Origin: Mesorhizobium sp.
Lineage (GTDB): Bacteria; Pseudomonadota; Alphaproteobacteria; Rhizobiales; Rhizobiaceae
Assembly: GCA_022833215.1 (NCBI GenBank)
Contig: JAIPUZ010000063.1
Location: 1-58,043, forward strand
Reading direction: 5' to 3'
Length of the DNA: 58,043 nt
Below are positions 9,454 through 18,026 of the stretch, one piece after another. Every line of letters starts with the position of its first letter. The first letter of the stretch is position 1. The position numbers and the translations under genes were made by a program. The notes under the pieces are model-generated. The model saw nothing but the letters and a program-made list of their open reading frames with translations, was not told the DNA's origin and ran no database searches.

Positions 9454-9734
9454 TGAGCAATCTCAAACTCGGCCCGCTGCCCAAGCTGGGGATCGTCCGC
9501 ATGACCGTGCCGATGCCGGAGCCGTTGAAAGAGGAACTCGATCTCTATGCCGCCGAATACGGCCGCCTCTATGGTGAGGTCGACGCCGCCACGCTGATCC
9601 CGCATATGCTGGAAGCCTTCCTGCGGTCTGATCGCGGCTGGCGCAGCCGCAAATCGAAACTCGCCGCGAAATCGCGCGGGACGCCTTCCGGCCAGACCAG
9701 CGCCAGGCCGGCGGCGGCCGACGCCGATCAGTGA
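9453..9734 (+). CDS. DUF2274 domain protein, last gene of trb operon
   Basis: A 93-residue protein starting LKLGPLPKLGIVRMTV, the signature of DUF2274, which is regularly found straight after trbI in such elements. It is predicted soluble, with a short basic helix-rich core (EELDLYAAEYGRLYGE, HMLEAFLRSDRGW) and a low-complexity Ser/Ala tail. A DNA-binding or relaxase-accessory role is imaginable, but no function is known to me. The start overlaps the trbI stop (TGATG). The 3' end overlaps the convergent LysR gene by 7 bases. Confidence 0.88.
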   Translation: MSNLKLGPLPKLGIVRMTVPMPEPLKEELDLYAAEYGRLYGEVDAATLIPHMLEAFLRSDRGWRSRKSKLAAKSRGTPSGQTSARPAAADADQ

Positions 9735-10702
9735 TTCCCGCGCACGCGCTGCCTCGTCGCCAGATCCCGCGCGAAGCTCAGGAAGCGGCGTAGCGCCGGA
9801 TTGTCGCTTGAGGGCGACCACACCGCACTGAACGGAACGATGTCCTCGGCTGCGGTCAGTGGGCGCAGCGCCAGATCGGCATGCGCCATGCTGGTCCAGC
9901 CCTCCGAGACCAGCGTGATCCCTTCGCCGATGGCCACCATGTGCATCAGCGTCTCCACCGTCACCTGGCGAGAGGTCACATCCGGGTAGGTGCTGTAGTC
10001 GGCGACGCGCCGCACGATATAGTCATGCACCTCTGGCCCCGGTTCTATGGTTGAGACGATGAACCGCTCGTTGCGGAGCTGCGGCCAGTCCAGCGTGTTA
10101 CTATTCGTCAGCGGATGGTGGATCGCCATTGCCACATGCACCCGTTCGCGCCAGAACTCCTCGACGTCGCAGCCGGCGACGGGCGCGTTGCCGGTGAAGA
10201 AAGCGATGTCGAGCTGACGCGCCCGGATGGCGCGCAGGTGCTCGCGCCGGCCGCCATCCTGGATGTCGAGATCGACGCCCGGATAGCAGCGCCGAAAGGA
10301 GGCAATCAATTCGCGCAGGAAGCCGCCGGCGAGCGTCGTGATAATCCCGACGCGAACCGTGCCTTCCTCGACCCTGCCGGCCGCGCCGGCGCGCTGCAGC
10401 ACGGCCTCGGCACGCTGGAGAACCGGAATGATGTCGTCGAGGAACCGGCTTCCGGCATCGGTCAACCGGACACCGGAGGTTGTGCGCTCGAACAGGGAAA
10501 TACCGATTTCGTCCTCGAAGTCGCGCACATGGCGGCTGACGCTGGACACCTTCATGCCGAGCGCGCAGGCCGCGCCCGAAAAGCTCATCTGCTCAGCCGC
10601 TGCCAGCACATAGCGCAGCGCACGCATATCGAATGGAAGTCCCTCCGCAGGCCAGCGCACAGGACGTTCCCAAAGAGGCGTGTTCATTCCGTCCATCGCC
10701 AA
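9728..10702 (-). CDS. LysR-family regulator next to the trb operon
   Basis: LysR-type transcriptional regulator, up to 324 residues. The winged helix-turn-helix lies at about 25-85 (LRYVLAAAEQMSFSGAACALGM, then SVSRHVRDFEDEIGISLFERT), with the effector domain after 110. On the minus strand AGGAGG at 10715-10710 is spaced 7 bases from TTG 10702, which favours TTG over ATG 10696. It converges on and overlaps the DUF2274 gene. LysR genes beside trb clusters are common in related elements as far as I recall, so it may control conjugation, but its ligand and targets are unknown. Confidence 0.88.
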   Translation of the reverse strand: MAMDGMNTPLWERPVRWPAEGLPFDMRALRYVLAAAEQMSFSGAACALGMKVSSVSRHVRDFEDEIGISLFERTTSGVRLTDAGSRFLDDIIPVLQRAEAVLQRAGAAGRVEEGTVRVGIITTLAGGFLRELIASFRRCYPGVDLDIQDGGRREHLRAIRARQLDIAFFTGNAPVAGCDVEEFWRERVHVAMAIHHPLTNSNTLDWPQLRNERFIVSTIEPGPEVHDYIVRRVADYSTYPDVTSRQVTVETLMHMVAIGEGITLVSEGWTSMAHADLALRPLTAAEDIVPFSAVWSPSSDNPALRRFLSFARDLATRQRVRGNH

Positions 10703-10777
10703 TGTGCTCCCTCCTCAAGAGTGGCGACGCGGCTTCGGCTGGCTCCTCCTTTCAAATTCGCTTGGGGTTTTGCCGCA

Positions 10778-10957
10778 TCACTGTGTCGTCAGCTCCGCCG
10801 CACGCGCCAGCGCGGAGGTGAAGCCGGAAAGCGAGATCGAGAAATTGACCTCCTGGCCGCTACCGTTTGCAGCCGTCTTTGCCTTCAGCGCGGTGCCAGC
10901 GCGCATCGTGGTCATGGTGCGTGTTTGAACCTCAACGGTATCAATCGCATCGCCGCG
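10778..10957 (-). pseudogene. IalB-like gene, 3' fragment
   Basis: An open stretch of 59 codons on the minus strand, bounded upstream by a stop (10958-10960) and ending with TGA at 10778. It reads like the C-terminus of invasion-associated locus B (IalB) family proteins: MRAGTALKAKTAANGSG and then SISLSGFTSALARAAEL. IalB proteins are usually about 160-190 residues, so two thirds are missing and there is no signal peptide. A related fragment in the same orientation lies at about 51.3 kb. Family recognition is from memory of the LSGF-SAL ending. Confidence 0.62.
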
Positions 10958-11113
10958 CTAATTTGGCGAGTGAAGCTAACTAATCATGAGATGAAGAGTG
11001 CTCAGCTAGCGCCAAATCTCGCCATAGAATCCCATACTTGAGGAAATTCGGTGATCTGAGATCCTGAACTTCCTCCAGATCTGGGTAGAGTCCGTCGATG
11101 ACGGAGAACGACG

Positions 11114-11440
11114 ATGGGTCCATCACGGTTCACCGAGGTGACAGATCATCGGGATGCTGAAGGAACAATAGGCCGGTACGAAGCCGGCAAATGCCTGCCG
11201 CAAGCACGGCATCTGCCGCGACTCTCTACAAGTTCAAGGGCAAGTTCGGCGGAATGGACGTCTCCGAGGCCCGTCGACCGAGGGCTCCGGAGGACGAGAA
11301 CGACCGGCTGAAGAAGCTCCTGGCCGAGCAGACGCAGGACAATCCTGAAAGATGCCGCCCGACCCGAAGCGGAAAGCGGTGGTTCGTGCCTGCGTTCCGC
11401 GGCGCGCTTCTTGGCCGTTGACGGATCGACAACCTGCGCC
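11114..11440 (+). mobile_element. Decayed IS3-family transposase remnant
   Basis: Remains of an IS3-type OrfA and the beginning of OrfB spread over several frames. SRFTE at the start continues, after a one-base insertion near 11138, as QIIGMLKEQ. A TAG stop follows at 11169-11171, then AGTKPANACRKHGI. The frame shifts again into TLYKFKGKFGGMDVSEARR and DRLKKLLAEQTQDN. A further shift gives PKRKAVVRACV. These blocks match IS3-group OrfA in order. It cannot make transposase. The segment just upstream (from about 11051, tgatctgagatcc) may be its left end; no clear right inverted repeat was seen. Confidence 0.8.
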
Positions 11441-11447
11441 CTCCAAA

Positions 11448-11457
11448 TTATCTATAA
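11448..11457 (+). promoter_or_regulatory. BioR box before bioR
   Basis: TTATCTATAA, a full match to the known BioR operator consensus TTATMKATAA. It ends three bases before the bioR ATG, so BioR binding would block its own promoter or ribosome entry. No Shine-Dalgarno sequence is visible between the box and the ATG, so the transcript could be leaderless. Confidence 0.87.
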
Positions 11458-11460
11458 AAC

Positions 11461-12129
11461 ATGAGCACAAAAATAGAAGAGACACTTGCCGCCCGCATCA
11501 GTCGCTCGCTTGCCGACCGCATCATCGCCGGCGAGATCGAGCCAGGCTCCCGCTTGCGACAGGATCACATCGCCGAGGAATTCGGCGCGAGCCACGTTCC
11601 CGTCCGAGAAGCTTTCCGACGGCTTGAGGCTCAGGGGCTTGCCGTAAGCGAGCCCCGACGGGGCGTGCGTGTCGCCGCCTTCAATCTGTCGGAGGTCAAG
11701 GAAGTGGCCGAAATGCGCGCAGCACTTGAAGTATTGGCGTTACGCCACGCTGCCCCGCATCTGACAGCCGCCATTCTAGATGCAGCCGAGGTGGCCACGA
11801 AGGCCGGCGACAACTCCCGCGATGTTCGCTCCTGGGAAGAGGCCAACCGCCGGTTTCACCGACTGATCATTGAGCCTTGCCGGATGCCGCGCCTGCTTGC
11901 CGCAATCGATGATCTGCATGCCGCCAGTGCCCGTTTCCTCTTTTCGGCCTGGCAGTCCGACTGGGAAACTCGAACCGACCACGATCATCGCGCCATACTG
12001 GCGGCCCTGCGGAAAGGTGACGTGGAGACGGCCTGCGCGACGCTCGCGCGCCATGTGCAGTGGATTGGACACCGCCCCATCCCTGTTGCAGGCGGCCGCA
12101 AGCGGGACGCTTTCGCGATAGTTGGATAG
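11461..12129 (+). CDS. bioR: BioR, GntR-family repressor of biotin genes
   Basis: GntR/FCD-family regulator, 222 residues. The winged helix-turn-helix lies at about 8-75 (GSRLRQDHIAEEFGASHVPVREAFRRLEAQGL contains the recognition helix) and the all-helical FCD effector domain at about 80-205. BioR represses biotin uptake and synthesis genes in Alphaproteobacteria. The identification rests on the fold plus two exact BioR boxes, one against its own start and one before bioY, the adjacent operon. An alternative FCD-family ligand cannot be excluded from the protein alone, but the operators make BioR very likely. Confidence 0.9.
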   Translation: MSTKIEETLAARISRSLADRIIAGEIEPGSRLRQDHIAEEFGASHVPVREAFRRLEAQGLAVSEPRRGVRVAAFNLSEVKEVAEMRAALEVLALRHAAPHLTAAILDAAEVATKAGDNSRDVRSWEEANRRFHRLIIEPCRMPRLLAAIDDLHAASARFLFSAWQSDWETRTDHDHRAILAALRKGDVETACATLARHVQWIGHRPIPVAGGRKRDAFAIVG

Positions 12130-12131
12130 AA

Positions 12132-12184
12132 TTATCTATTCATTGGTTGCGACTCGGCCCAATCTATGGATTCAATATAGATAT
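12132..12184 (+). promoter_or_regulatory. Two degenerate BioR-like sites between bioR and bioY
   Basis: TTATCTATTC at 12132-12141 and ATATAGATAT at 12175-12184 (the latter against the reverse complement TTATAGATAA) each match the 10-base BioR consensus at 8 positions. With the perfect box at 12194 they would make a cluster of up to three sites before bioY. AT-rich sequence alone could produce these, so they are weak candidates. Confidence 0.35.
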
Positions 12185-12193
12185 CTTTCAATT

Positions 12194-12203
12194 TTATCTA
12201 TAA
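12194..12203 (+). promoter_or_regulatory. BioR box before bioY-bioB-bioD
   Basis: TTATCTATAA, identical to the box before bioR. It lies immediately upstream of the bioY ribosome binding site (GAGGA at 12206-12210), 13 bases before the bioY ATG, so it probably represses the whole bioYBD operon when biotin is plentiful. Confidence 0.87.
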
Positions 12204-12216
12204 ATGAGGATCCAGC

Positions 12217-12783
12217 ATGTCCCAGACCGCCGCCATCACCAGACTCGGACTCCGGACCATCACCAGAACGGCAGCAACGATCCTTCTCGGCGTGGCTCTT
12301 ATCACCCTGTGCGCGAAGCTGAGGGTGCCCGCATGGCCGGTACCTATGACCTTGCACACCCTCGCAGTCATGGCTATCGCCGTTGCGCTCGGCCCCCGCC
12401 TCGCCACCATGACATTCTTCACCTATCTGACTGCAGGTGCCGCCGGTCTGCCGGTCTTCTCGGGAACGCCCGAGCGCGGCATCGGCCTTGCCTATATGGT
12501 CGGTCCGACCGGCGGTTACCTGCTCGGCTATCTGGCGGCAAGCTGGGTGACGGGTAAGCTTGCGCGGAACCGTAGCATCATTGGCAAGACCTTAGCCATG
12601 ATCGGCGGTCTAGGGGTGACCTATGCCGTCGGTCTACCCTGGCTCGGCATCTATATTCCGGCAGACCAGATCGTTCCGCTCGGCTTCACGCCCTTCATCC
12701 TCGGCGACCTCATCAACATCGCCATGGTGGCCTTTGGCGCAGCCTTGATCCCGGGGCACCTTTTCGAGAAGTTCGCGCGATGA
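12217..12783 (+). CDS. bioY: BioY, biotin transporter
   Basis: BioY-family integral membrane protein, 188 residues with about six hydrophobic helices. It is the substrate-binding S component of biotin ECF importers, or a stand-alone carrier. Family features include the [13 protein letters not shown] block after the first helix and [13 protein letters not shown] in the middle. The start has a good Shine-Dalgarno (GAGGA) just after the BioR box. No bioM/bioN energising genes are next to it. The stop overlaps bioB by ATGA, tying uptake to the last steps of synthesis. Confidence 0.95.
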   Translation: MSQTAAITRLGLRTITRTAATILLGVALITLCAKLRVPAWPVPMTLHTLAVMAIAVALGPRLATMTFFTYLTAGAAGLPVFSGTPERGIGLAYMVGPTGGYLLGYLAASWVTGKLARNRSIIGKTLAMIGGLGVTYAVGLPWLGIYIPADQIVPLGFTPFILGDLINIAMVAFGAALIPGHLFEKFAR

Positions 12784-13880
12784 GTCCGTCGTCGCTTTCC
12801 TCCGACCTTCCCGCAAAGCAGGCCGGAGCGCCCCGCCCCGATCTGCGTCACGACTGGACCGAGGCGGAAGCGCGGTCGCTCCACGACCTGCCTTTCCCCG
12901 AGCTTCTGTTCCGCGCGCAGGAAGTTCATCGTCAATCCTTCAACCCGGCGGAGATCGAGACAGCAACGCTGCTGTCGATCAAGACCGGCGGTTGCCCCGA
13001 AGATTGCGGTTATTGCTCGCAAAGCGCCAAATGGAAAACCGGCGTGAAGGCGAGCAAGCTCATGCAGATCGAGCGCGTGCTGGCCGAGGCACGGCGCGCA
13101 AAAGCGGGCGGAGCAACACGTTTCTGCATGGGCGCTGCGTGGCGAAGTCCGAAGGACCGCGACTTGGATGCAGTCTGCGCGATGATCGAGGACGTGAAGG
13201 CGATGGGTCTGGAAACCTGCGTGACCCTCGGCATGCTGACCCCTCCGCAGGTGGAGCGCCTCGCCGGTGCCGGGCTCGACTACTACAACCACAACATCGA
13301 CACCTCGCGGGACTTCTATCCCGAGATCATCACCACGCGGACGATGGACGACCGGCTGGAAACGCTCGCCCATGTCAGGGCGGGCGGCATCAAGGTCTGC
13401 TGCGGCGGTATCGTCGGTATGGGCGAAAGCGTCGATGATCGTATTTCCATGCTGGTCACACTGGCCACGCTGGAGCGGCATCCCGAGAGCGTGCCGCTCA
13501 ATATGTGGCAGAAGATCGAGGGCACCCCGGTCATGCGAAAAGCCGAACCCACGGGTGCGATTGCATTCGCGCGGCTGGTGGCGCTCGCCCGCATCCTGAT
13601 GCCGCAAAGTGTGGTGAGGCTTTCAGCGGGGCGAAGCGCCATGAGCGACGAGGCGCAGGCGCTTTGTTTTCTGGCGGGCGCCAACTCCATCTTCACCGGC
13701 GACGTACTGCTGACCACCGGCAACCCGGACCGTGACGAGGATGCAAAGCTCCTCAATGAACTAGGGATGCGCGCTATGACGCTACCATCTCGACTCAGAG
13801 ATCACGATCTGACATCGCTGTCGCATTGTGGCCGCCGTCGGGCGATCCCCACCGATGGTTTCGCCAGCAAAACACCATGA
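12780..13880 (+). CDS. bioB: BioB, biotin synthase
   Basis: Radical-SAM enzyme that inserts sulfur into dethiobiotin to make biotin, 366 residues. The 4Fe-4S/SAM motif CPEDCGYC has Cys 72, 76 and 79. The 2Fe-2S ligands are recognisable in RFCMGAAWR, in ETCVTLGML, in [12 protein letters not shown], and as the Arg of [10 protein letters not shown]. It overlaps bioY and bioD by ATGA. The protein is slightly longer than many BioB because of a basic C-terminal tail after NELGM; that tail may simply be lineage-specific. Confidence 0.97.
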   Translation: MSPSSLSSDLPAKQAGAPRPDLRHDWTEAEARSLHDLPFPELLFRAQEVHRQSFNPAEIETATLLSIKTGGCPEDCGYCSQSAKWKTGVKASKLMQIERVLAEARRAKAGGATRFCMGAAWRSPKDRDLDAVCAMIEDVKAMGLETCVTLGMLTPPQVERLAGAGLDYYNHNIDTSRDFYPEIITTRTMDDRLETLAHVRAGGIKVCCGGIVGMGESVDDRISMLVTLATLERHPESVPLNMWQKIEGTPVMRKAEPTGAIAFARLVALARILMPQSVVRLSAGRSAMSDEAQALCFLAGANSIFTGDVLLTTGNPDRDEDAKLLNELGMRAMTLPSRLRDHDLTSLSHCGRRRAIPTDGFASKTP

Positions 13881-14503
13881 GCCAAGCGATCGTCGTCACA
13901 GGAACAGATACCGACATTGGCAAGACGGTGTTCTCGGCCGCACTCGCCGCGTGTCTTGGAGCCAGTTACTGGAAGCCCGTGCAGGCCGGGCTCGACGTGG
14001 AGACCGACAGCGAAGCCGTTATGCGGCTTGGTGGCCTCTCCGCTGAGCGCATCATTCCGGAGGCGTATCGGTTGCATAAGCCGGCCTCACCTCACCGTGC
14101 GGCAGAGCTCGATAGTGTCGAGATCAAGCCACAGCAGATGGAGGTACCCGTGGTCTCCGGCCCGCTCATTATCGAGGGAGCCGGTGGCTTGATGGTGCCG
14201 CTGACACGCGAAATAACGTTTCTGGACGTTTTTGCGCGGTGGGGCTTGCCGGTGGTGCTTTGCGCACGCACCGCGCTTGGGACCATCAATCACACGCTGT
14301 TGTCGCTGAAGGCGCTGAGAGACGCATGCGTCCCTGTCATGGGTGTCGCCTTTATTGGCAAGCCAGAAACAGAGACCGAACGGGTTATCTCAACTTTGGG
14401 GAACGTCACTCGACTTGGTCGTCTGCCATGGATTGAACCTTTGGAGCAATCACGGCTGATGTCCGCTTTCCATGAGGGTTTCGGGAGCTTTCCGCTTCGT
14501 TAG
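13877..14503 (+). CDS. bioD: BioD, dethiobiotin synthetase
   Basis: ATP-dependent carboxylase that closes the ureido ring of dethiobiotin from 7,8-diaminononanoate, 208 residues. A P-loop-like [10 protein letters not shown] sits at the N-terminus, KPVQAG in the substrate site, and [10 protein letters not shown] in the second nucleotide/Mg loop. The start at 13877 is taken from the ATGA overlap with bioB, although the frame is open 51 bases upstream. No bioF or bioA lies in this operon, so diaminononanoate must come from genes elsewhere or the pathway is partial. Confidence 0.95.
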   Translation: MSQAIVVTGTDTDIGKTVFSAALAACLGASYWKPVQAGLDVETDSEAVMRLGGLSAERIIPEAYRLHKPASPHRAAELDSVEIKPQQMEVPVVSGPLIIEGAGGLMVPLTREITFLDVFARWGLPVVLCARTALGTINHTLLSLKALRDACVPVMGVAFIGKPETETERVISTLGNVTRLGRLPWIEPLEQSRLMSAFHEGFGSFPLR

Positions 14504-14694
14504 AATCCCGTCCTTGACGACGGTCTCCATCTAGGGGTTGGGGCAGCGCTCAGACAACCGCCGGCATGAGGAATCTTCCGGGTGACATGAGGCGAACTCA
14601 ATATCCTGCTTGAGGTCGAACCCTATGATCGCACAGTGCAGACTGCAATCCGGGGCGGCGCGCTGCCGGCTGTATTAACGCTGGAGATCAACCT

Positions 14695-15651
14695 ATGACC
14701 ACCCGAAGCGGTACGCGCATTCTGGTTCTTGGGGCCGGCGGAATCGGCGGATATTTTGGCGGTCGCCTCGCTGCGGGCGGTGCCGATGTCACGTTCCTTG
14801 TCCGGCCGGCCCGGGCTGAGCAACTTCGCCAGAGGGGGTTGGTGATCCACAGCGCGATTGGAGACCTAAGGCTCGACGTGCGGACTGTTGAACGTGTTAG
14901 CGGCTTCTATGACCTTATCCTGCTGGCCTGCAAAGCCCCGGACCTCGATCGCGCCATCGAGGCGATCCTGCCGGCGGCGGGTCCTCATACTGCCGTCGTG
15001 CCGCTTCTGAATGGCCTCCGCCATCTGCCCCTGCTCGACGAGCGTCTGCCGCAGGCACAGATTCTTGGCGGCCTCTGCCATATCGGTGCTACGCTTGAGG
15101 ACAATGGAGATATCCGGCATCTCAATGACCTTCAGCATCTGGCGCTCGGCTCCCGCCGCACGGAACAGAAGGCCACATCTGAGAGAGCCCATGCTGCCCT
15201 GTCCGGCGGCGGACTTGCACCTGCCTTAAGTCAGGACATCATGCAGGAAATGTGGGAAAAATTCGTCTTTCTCACAAGCTATGCCGGATTGACCTGCCTG
15301 CTGCGGGCGCCGATAGGCGCCGTTGCCTCGACGGGTGAAGGGAAGGCCATCGCAAACGAGATGCTTGCGGAATGCGCGATGATCGCCACGGCATCGGGCT
15401 TTCCGCCTCGGTCGGAATTCATGGCCTCGTCACTGCGGACGCTGACGGATGAGAACTCTGGCGGCACCTCTTCCATGCTGCGCGATGTGTTGCAGGGAAA
15501 TCAGAGCGAACAAGAACATGTGTTGGGCGATATGTTCAATCGTGCCGTCAGCATGGAGATAAATGCTCCGATCCTACGGCTCGCGCGCACGCAGATGCAG
15601 GTGTACGAGATTGTGCGCTCCGGGTCTCATCACGCTCGCGCCAAACGGTAA
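14695..15651 (+). CDS. Ketopantoate reductase (PanE/ApbA) family protein
   Basis: NADPH-dependent 2-dehydropantoate 2-reductase family, 318 residues. The Rossmann motif GAGGIGGYFGGRLA is at the N-terminus, ACKAPDLDRAIEAI follows, and the C-terminal helical domain has the conserved Lys in EMWEKFVFL. The family makes pantoate for coenzyme A, but many paralogues reduce other 2-oxo acids, so the exact substrate is open. It lies after the biotin operon with a 191-base gap, and a separate promoter is likely. The gap carries a 35-codon open fragment reading into this start that I could not identify. Confidence 0.85.
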   Translation: MTTRSGTRILVLGAGGIGGYFGGRLAAGGADVTFLVRPARAEQLRQRGLVIHSAIGDLRLDVRTVERVSGFYDLILLACKAPDLDRAIEAILPAAGPHTAVVPLLNGLRHLPLLDERLPQAQILGGLCHIGATLEDNGDIRHLNDLQHLALGSRRTEQKATSERAHAALSGGGLAPALSQDIMQEMWEKFVFLTSYAGLTCLLRAPIGAVASTGEGKAIANEMLAECAMIATASGFPPRSEFMASSLRTLTDENSGGTSSMLRDVLQGNQSEQEHVLGDMFNRAVSMEINAPILRLARTQMQVYEIVRSGSHHARAKR

Positions 15652-15756
15652 CCTGACCTGCAACGCCAGAACCTTTAGCCATAAGTATCAGATTGCTTCA
15701 GCCGCAGTTTAGGAGAATGACCGCGACCACGCGTCTGCTATGCGGGTACGCAACGG

Positions 15757-16299
15757 TCAATCGGATTTCAGGTTGTGCATGACGAAATCAGCACGCGTCT
15801 CGACGGTTTCCCTTGGAAGCTCAACAAGCTGATAACCGAGCCGCGCATAAGTCTCTGCCATAACCGCGCCCGTCGCCTCGGCTTCTTTCCTATCCTGCTT
15901 GCGCTCGGCATCCTGAGAAAAGATTTCTTCCCAATATGGCGCAATGAAAACTTTCACATTGTAGCGAAATTCCATCGCAGCGGCAATCACATGGGCGGGA
16001 ACCGGCAGATCGCATAGCGTCAGATAGCCATAGACATCGGCCATCCCCCTATCCATGAGCACCGGGCCGTTCATCTTCGCAGCTTCGTGCCATGATCGCA
16101 ATTCCCAACACAGCATGAGCTCGGCAAACATCGCTCTGTCCGCCCAGGGCAAAGATGTTCCGCCTATCCGAACCTGATCCTGAATGATGGCACGGCCGGC
16201 CTCGGGCGTGCTTTGAAAGCCTCTGCGACGCAGGGCGTCAATCAGACTGCTTTTGCCGGAACCGGGACCGCCGGTCACGACAAACATATGGTCACACAC
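15757..16299 (-). CDS. P-loop ATPase/kinase-like protein
   Basis: Small AAA_28/NadR-kinase-like P-loop protein, about 180 residues. Walker A GGPGSGKSS lies near the N-terminus and a DRGMADVYGYL segment resembles the Walker B/lid region of deoxynucleoside-kinase-like folds. The best start is GTG 16299 (GGAG 6 bases upstream); ATG 16287 would remove only four residues. It stands alone between convergent or tandem neighbours. The substrate is unknown; relatives are annotated only as predicted ATPases. Confidence 0.8.
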   Translation of the reverse strand: MCDHMFVVTGGPGSGKSSLIDALRRRGFQSTPEAGRAIIQDQVRIGGTSLPWADRAMFAELMLCWELRSWHEAAKMNGPVLMDRGMADVYGYLTLCDLPVPAHVIAAAMEFRYNVKVFIAPYWEEIFSQDAERKQDRKEAEATGAVMAETYARLGYQLVELPRETVETRADFVMHNLKSD

Positions 16300-16605
16300 G
16301 TGCCACTCCAACTTTCATATTTAAGGGATGGACGCGCCAGACCGTCAGGTCAATCCGGGCAGTCTTGCTGCGCGCTTGGGAGAAGCTATCGCAATCAGCG
16401 CATGTCCGCAATGGGCATCAAAGCCTACGCTGTACAGGTAGCGACCAGCTACCCGGCAAGCACATGGGCGTCATTGCTTGATCTGACAAGTCTCATGACT
16501 GTCGCCACCATCTGAACGGTACAGCAACCCGCTAGCGACGCGGGGGTATAATGCCCGTCCGACGAATAATCCCTCTCTGTGTCAATTGATTTCATTCCAC
16601 GCGGT
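16300..16605. other. Intergenic stretch without a clear gene
   Basis: About 300 bases between the ATPase start and the MocR stop. Short frames exist (a 48-codon minus frame ending at 16449) but none resembles a known protein or has a convincing ribosome site. No strong hairpin or promoter pair was seen. Confidence 0.5.
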
Positions 16606-18021
16606 TCAACCCGGCCAAGTTTGCGATAGAATGTCCACAGCTCGACTAATCTGCGCCTCGGCAAGTGCGGCGTAGCCCAGTCGGAACCCCTCCGGCGCAG
16701 GCCGACCGAGAGCAAAATGTTTGCCCGGTAATAGTGCAAGCCCCGCCTTCCTCGCTCGTTCGGCCCAGAGCTGCGCGGAGGCGTCTGTGACCCGTAGCCA
16801 TATTGCCAACCCTCCTGCCGGAAGGTCAAAGCGCACCCTCTCGCCCAGCATTTCCGAAAGCGCAGCGGCCAACAGGTCGCGGCGAGTACGATACACGCGG
16901 CGAGCCTTGCGCGCATGCCGGCCCAAATCGCCTTCGCGGATCAGTTCTGCTAGCGCGGCTTCAAGTGGCGCATCTCCCTGCCGATCAATTGCGGCGCGCG
17001 CCGCAGCCATCCGCGCGAGAACGCTCCCGGGCGCGAGCGCATAGCCCAGCCGGATGCCGGGAGAGAGCAATTTTGACAGCGAGCCAATATAGATCAGCGG
17101 CAAGTCTGCCGGGACCCGAGCGGCAAGTGGCAGGACGGGACGTCCCTCGAAACGATACTCATGATCGTAGTCATCCTCTATCACCGTCAGACCGTGACGT
17201 TGCGCCAGTTCCAAAAGCTGCATGCGCCGCGCGGCCCCCATCGTGACGGTGGTGGGATATTGGTGATGCGGCGTGACGTAGACTGCCCTGATGCGGCGAT
17301 CCCGTCCCATGGCATCTTCCAGCTCATCTATCGATAGTCCGCCGGAATCAACAGGAATCCCGCGAACTTCAGCACCGGCGGCGCGAAATGCATCCCATGC
17401 CAAGGGATATCCCGGTTCCTCGACGGCGATGATCGCGCCCGGCTCGGCCACCGCCTTTGCGGCGAGAAAGAGCGCCATCTGGCTACCCCGCGTGATCAGC
17501 AGGCGTCCCGGATCGGCCACCACGCCACGGTCCGAAGCAAGGTAGGATACCAGAGCCTGACGCAATGAAAGAGTGCCACATGCATCACCGTAGTCAGATC
17601 CTTCCCGAAAGGCCGGAGACATGAGCGCCCGACGAAAGGATCGCGCCAATGCATTGTTGGGAACCAGTCTGGGATCGGGAGCGCCATCGGTGAAACCGAA
17701 CGTCGGCCGCAATGGCTTGGGTGGGCTCGAATTGGGCTCGGCACCAGAGAGCGGCATCCCTTGTGGCAAATCCTCGGCTACGAACGTGCCGCGCGCGGGC
17801 TCGGCCCGAAGCCAACCCTGCGTCAGCAACTCCTGATAGGCTGCATCAACCGTATTGCGGTGAACGTTCAGTTGCCGCGCCAGGGCCCGTGTCCCGGGGA
17901 GCAGAGTGCCAGCTTCAAGGCGACCGCGCGCAATGTCGCAAGCAATCGCCTCGGCAATCGCCAGGAACAGCGGGCCGCGTGGACTTTTCTCGATCTCAAG
18001 AGCAATGGGGCGGCGCAACAT
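16606..18021 (-). CDS. MocR/PdxR-type GntR regulator with aminotransferase domain
   Basis: MocR-family regulator, 471 residues. The GntR winged helix lies at about 15-80 (GTLLPGTRALARQLNVHRNTVDAAYQELL spans the recognition helix), joined by a linker to a class I aminotransferase fold. The PLP-binding Lys sits in GSLSKLLSPGIRLG. Such proteins sense pyridoxal phosphate. It is divergent, 87 bases away, from an operon ending in pyridoxal kinase, which strongly suggests a PdxR-like role in vitamin B6 salvage. The intergenic repeats are its likely operator. A GABA- or taurine-type MocR is less likely given the neighbours. Confidence 0.92.
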   Translation of the reverse strand: MLRRPIALEIEKSPRGPLFLAIAEAIACDIARGRLEAGTLLPGTRALARQLNVHRNTVDAAYQELLTQGWLRAEPARGTFVAEDLPQGMPLSGAEPNSSPPKPLRPTFGFTDGAPDPRLVPNNALARSFRRALMSPAFREGSDYGDACGTLSLRQALVSYLASDRGVVADPGRLLITRGSQMALFLAAKAVAEPGAIIAVEEPGYPLAWDAFRAAGAEVRGIPVDSGGLSIDELEDAMGRDRRIRAVYVTPHHQYPTTVTMGAARRMQLLELAQRHGLTVIEDDYDHEYRFEGRPVLPLAARVPADLPLIYIGSLSKLLSPGIRLGYALAPGSVLARMAAARAAIDRQGDAPLEAALAELIREGDLGRHARKARRVYRTRRDLLAAALSEMLGERVRFDLPAGGLAIWLRVTDASAQLWAERARKAGLALLPGKHFALGRPAPEGFRLGYAALAEAQISRAVDILSQTWPG

Positions 18022-18026
18022 GAAAA

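Noticed and set aside
10115-11041. Plus-strand frame of 308 codons opposite the LysR gene
   Set aside because: Runs antisense through the LysR gene and the IalB fragment and shows no family features.
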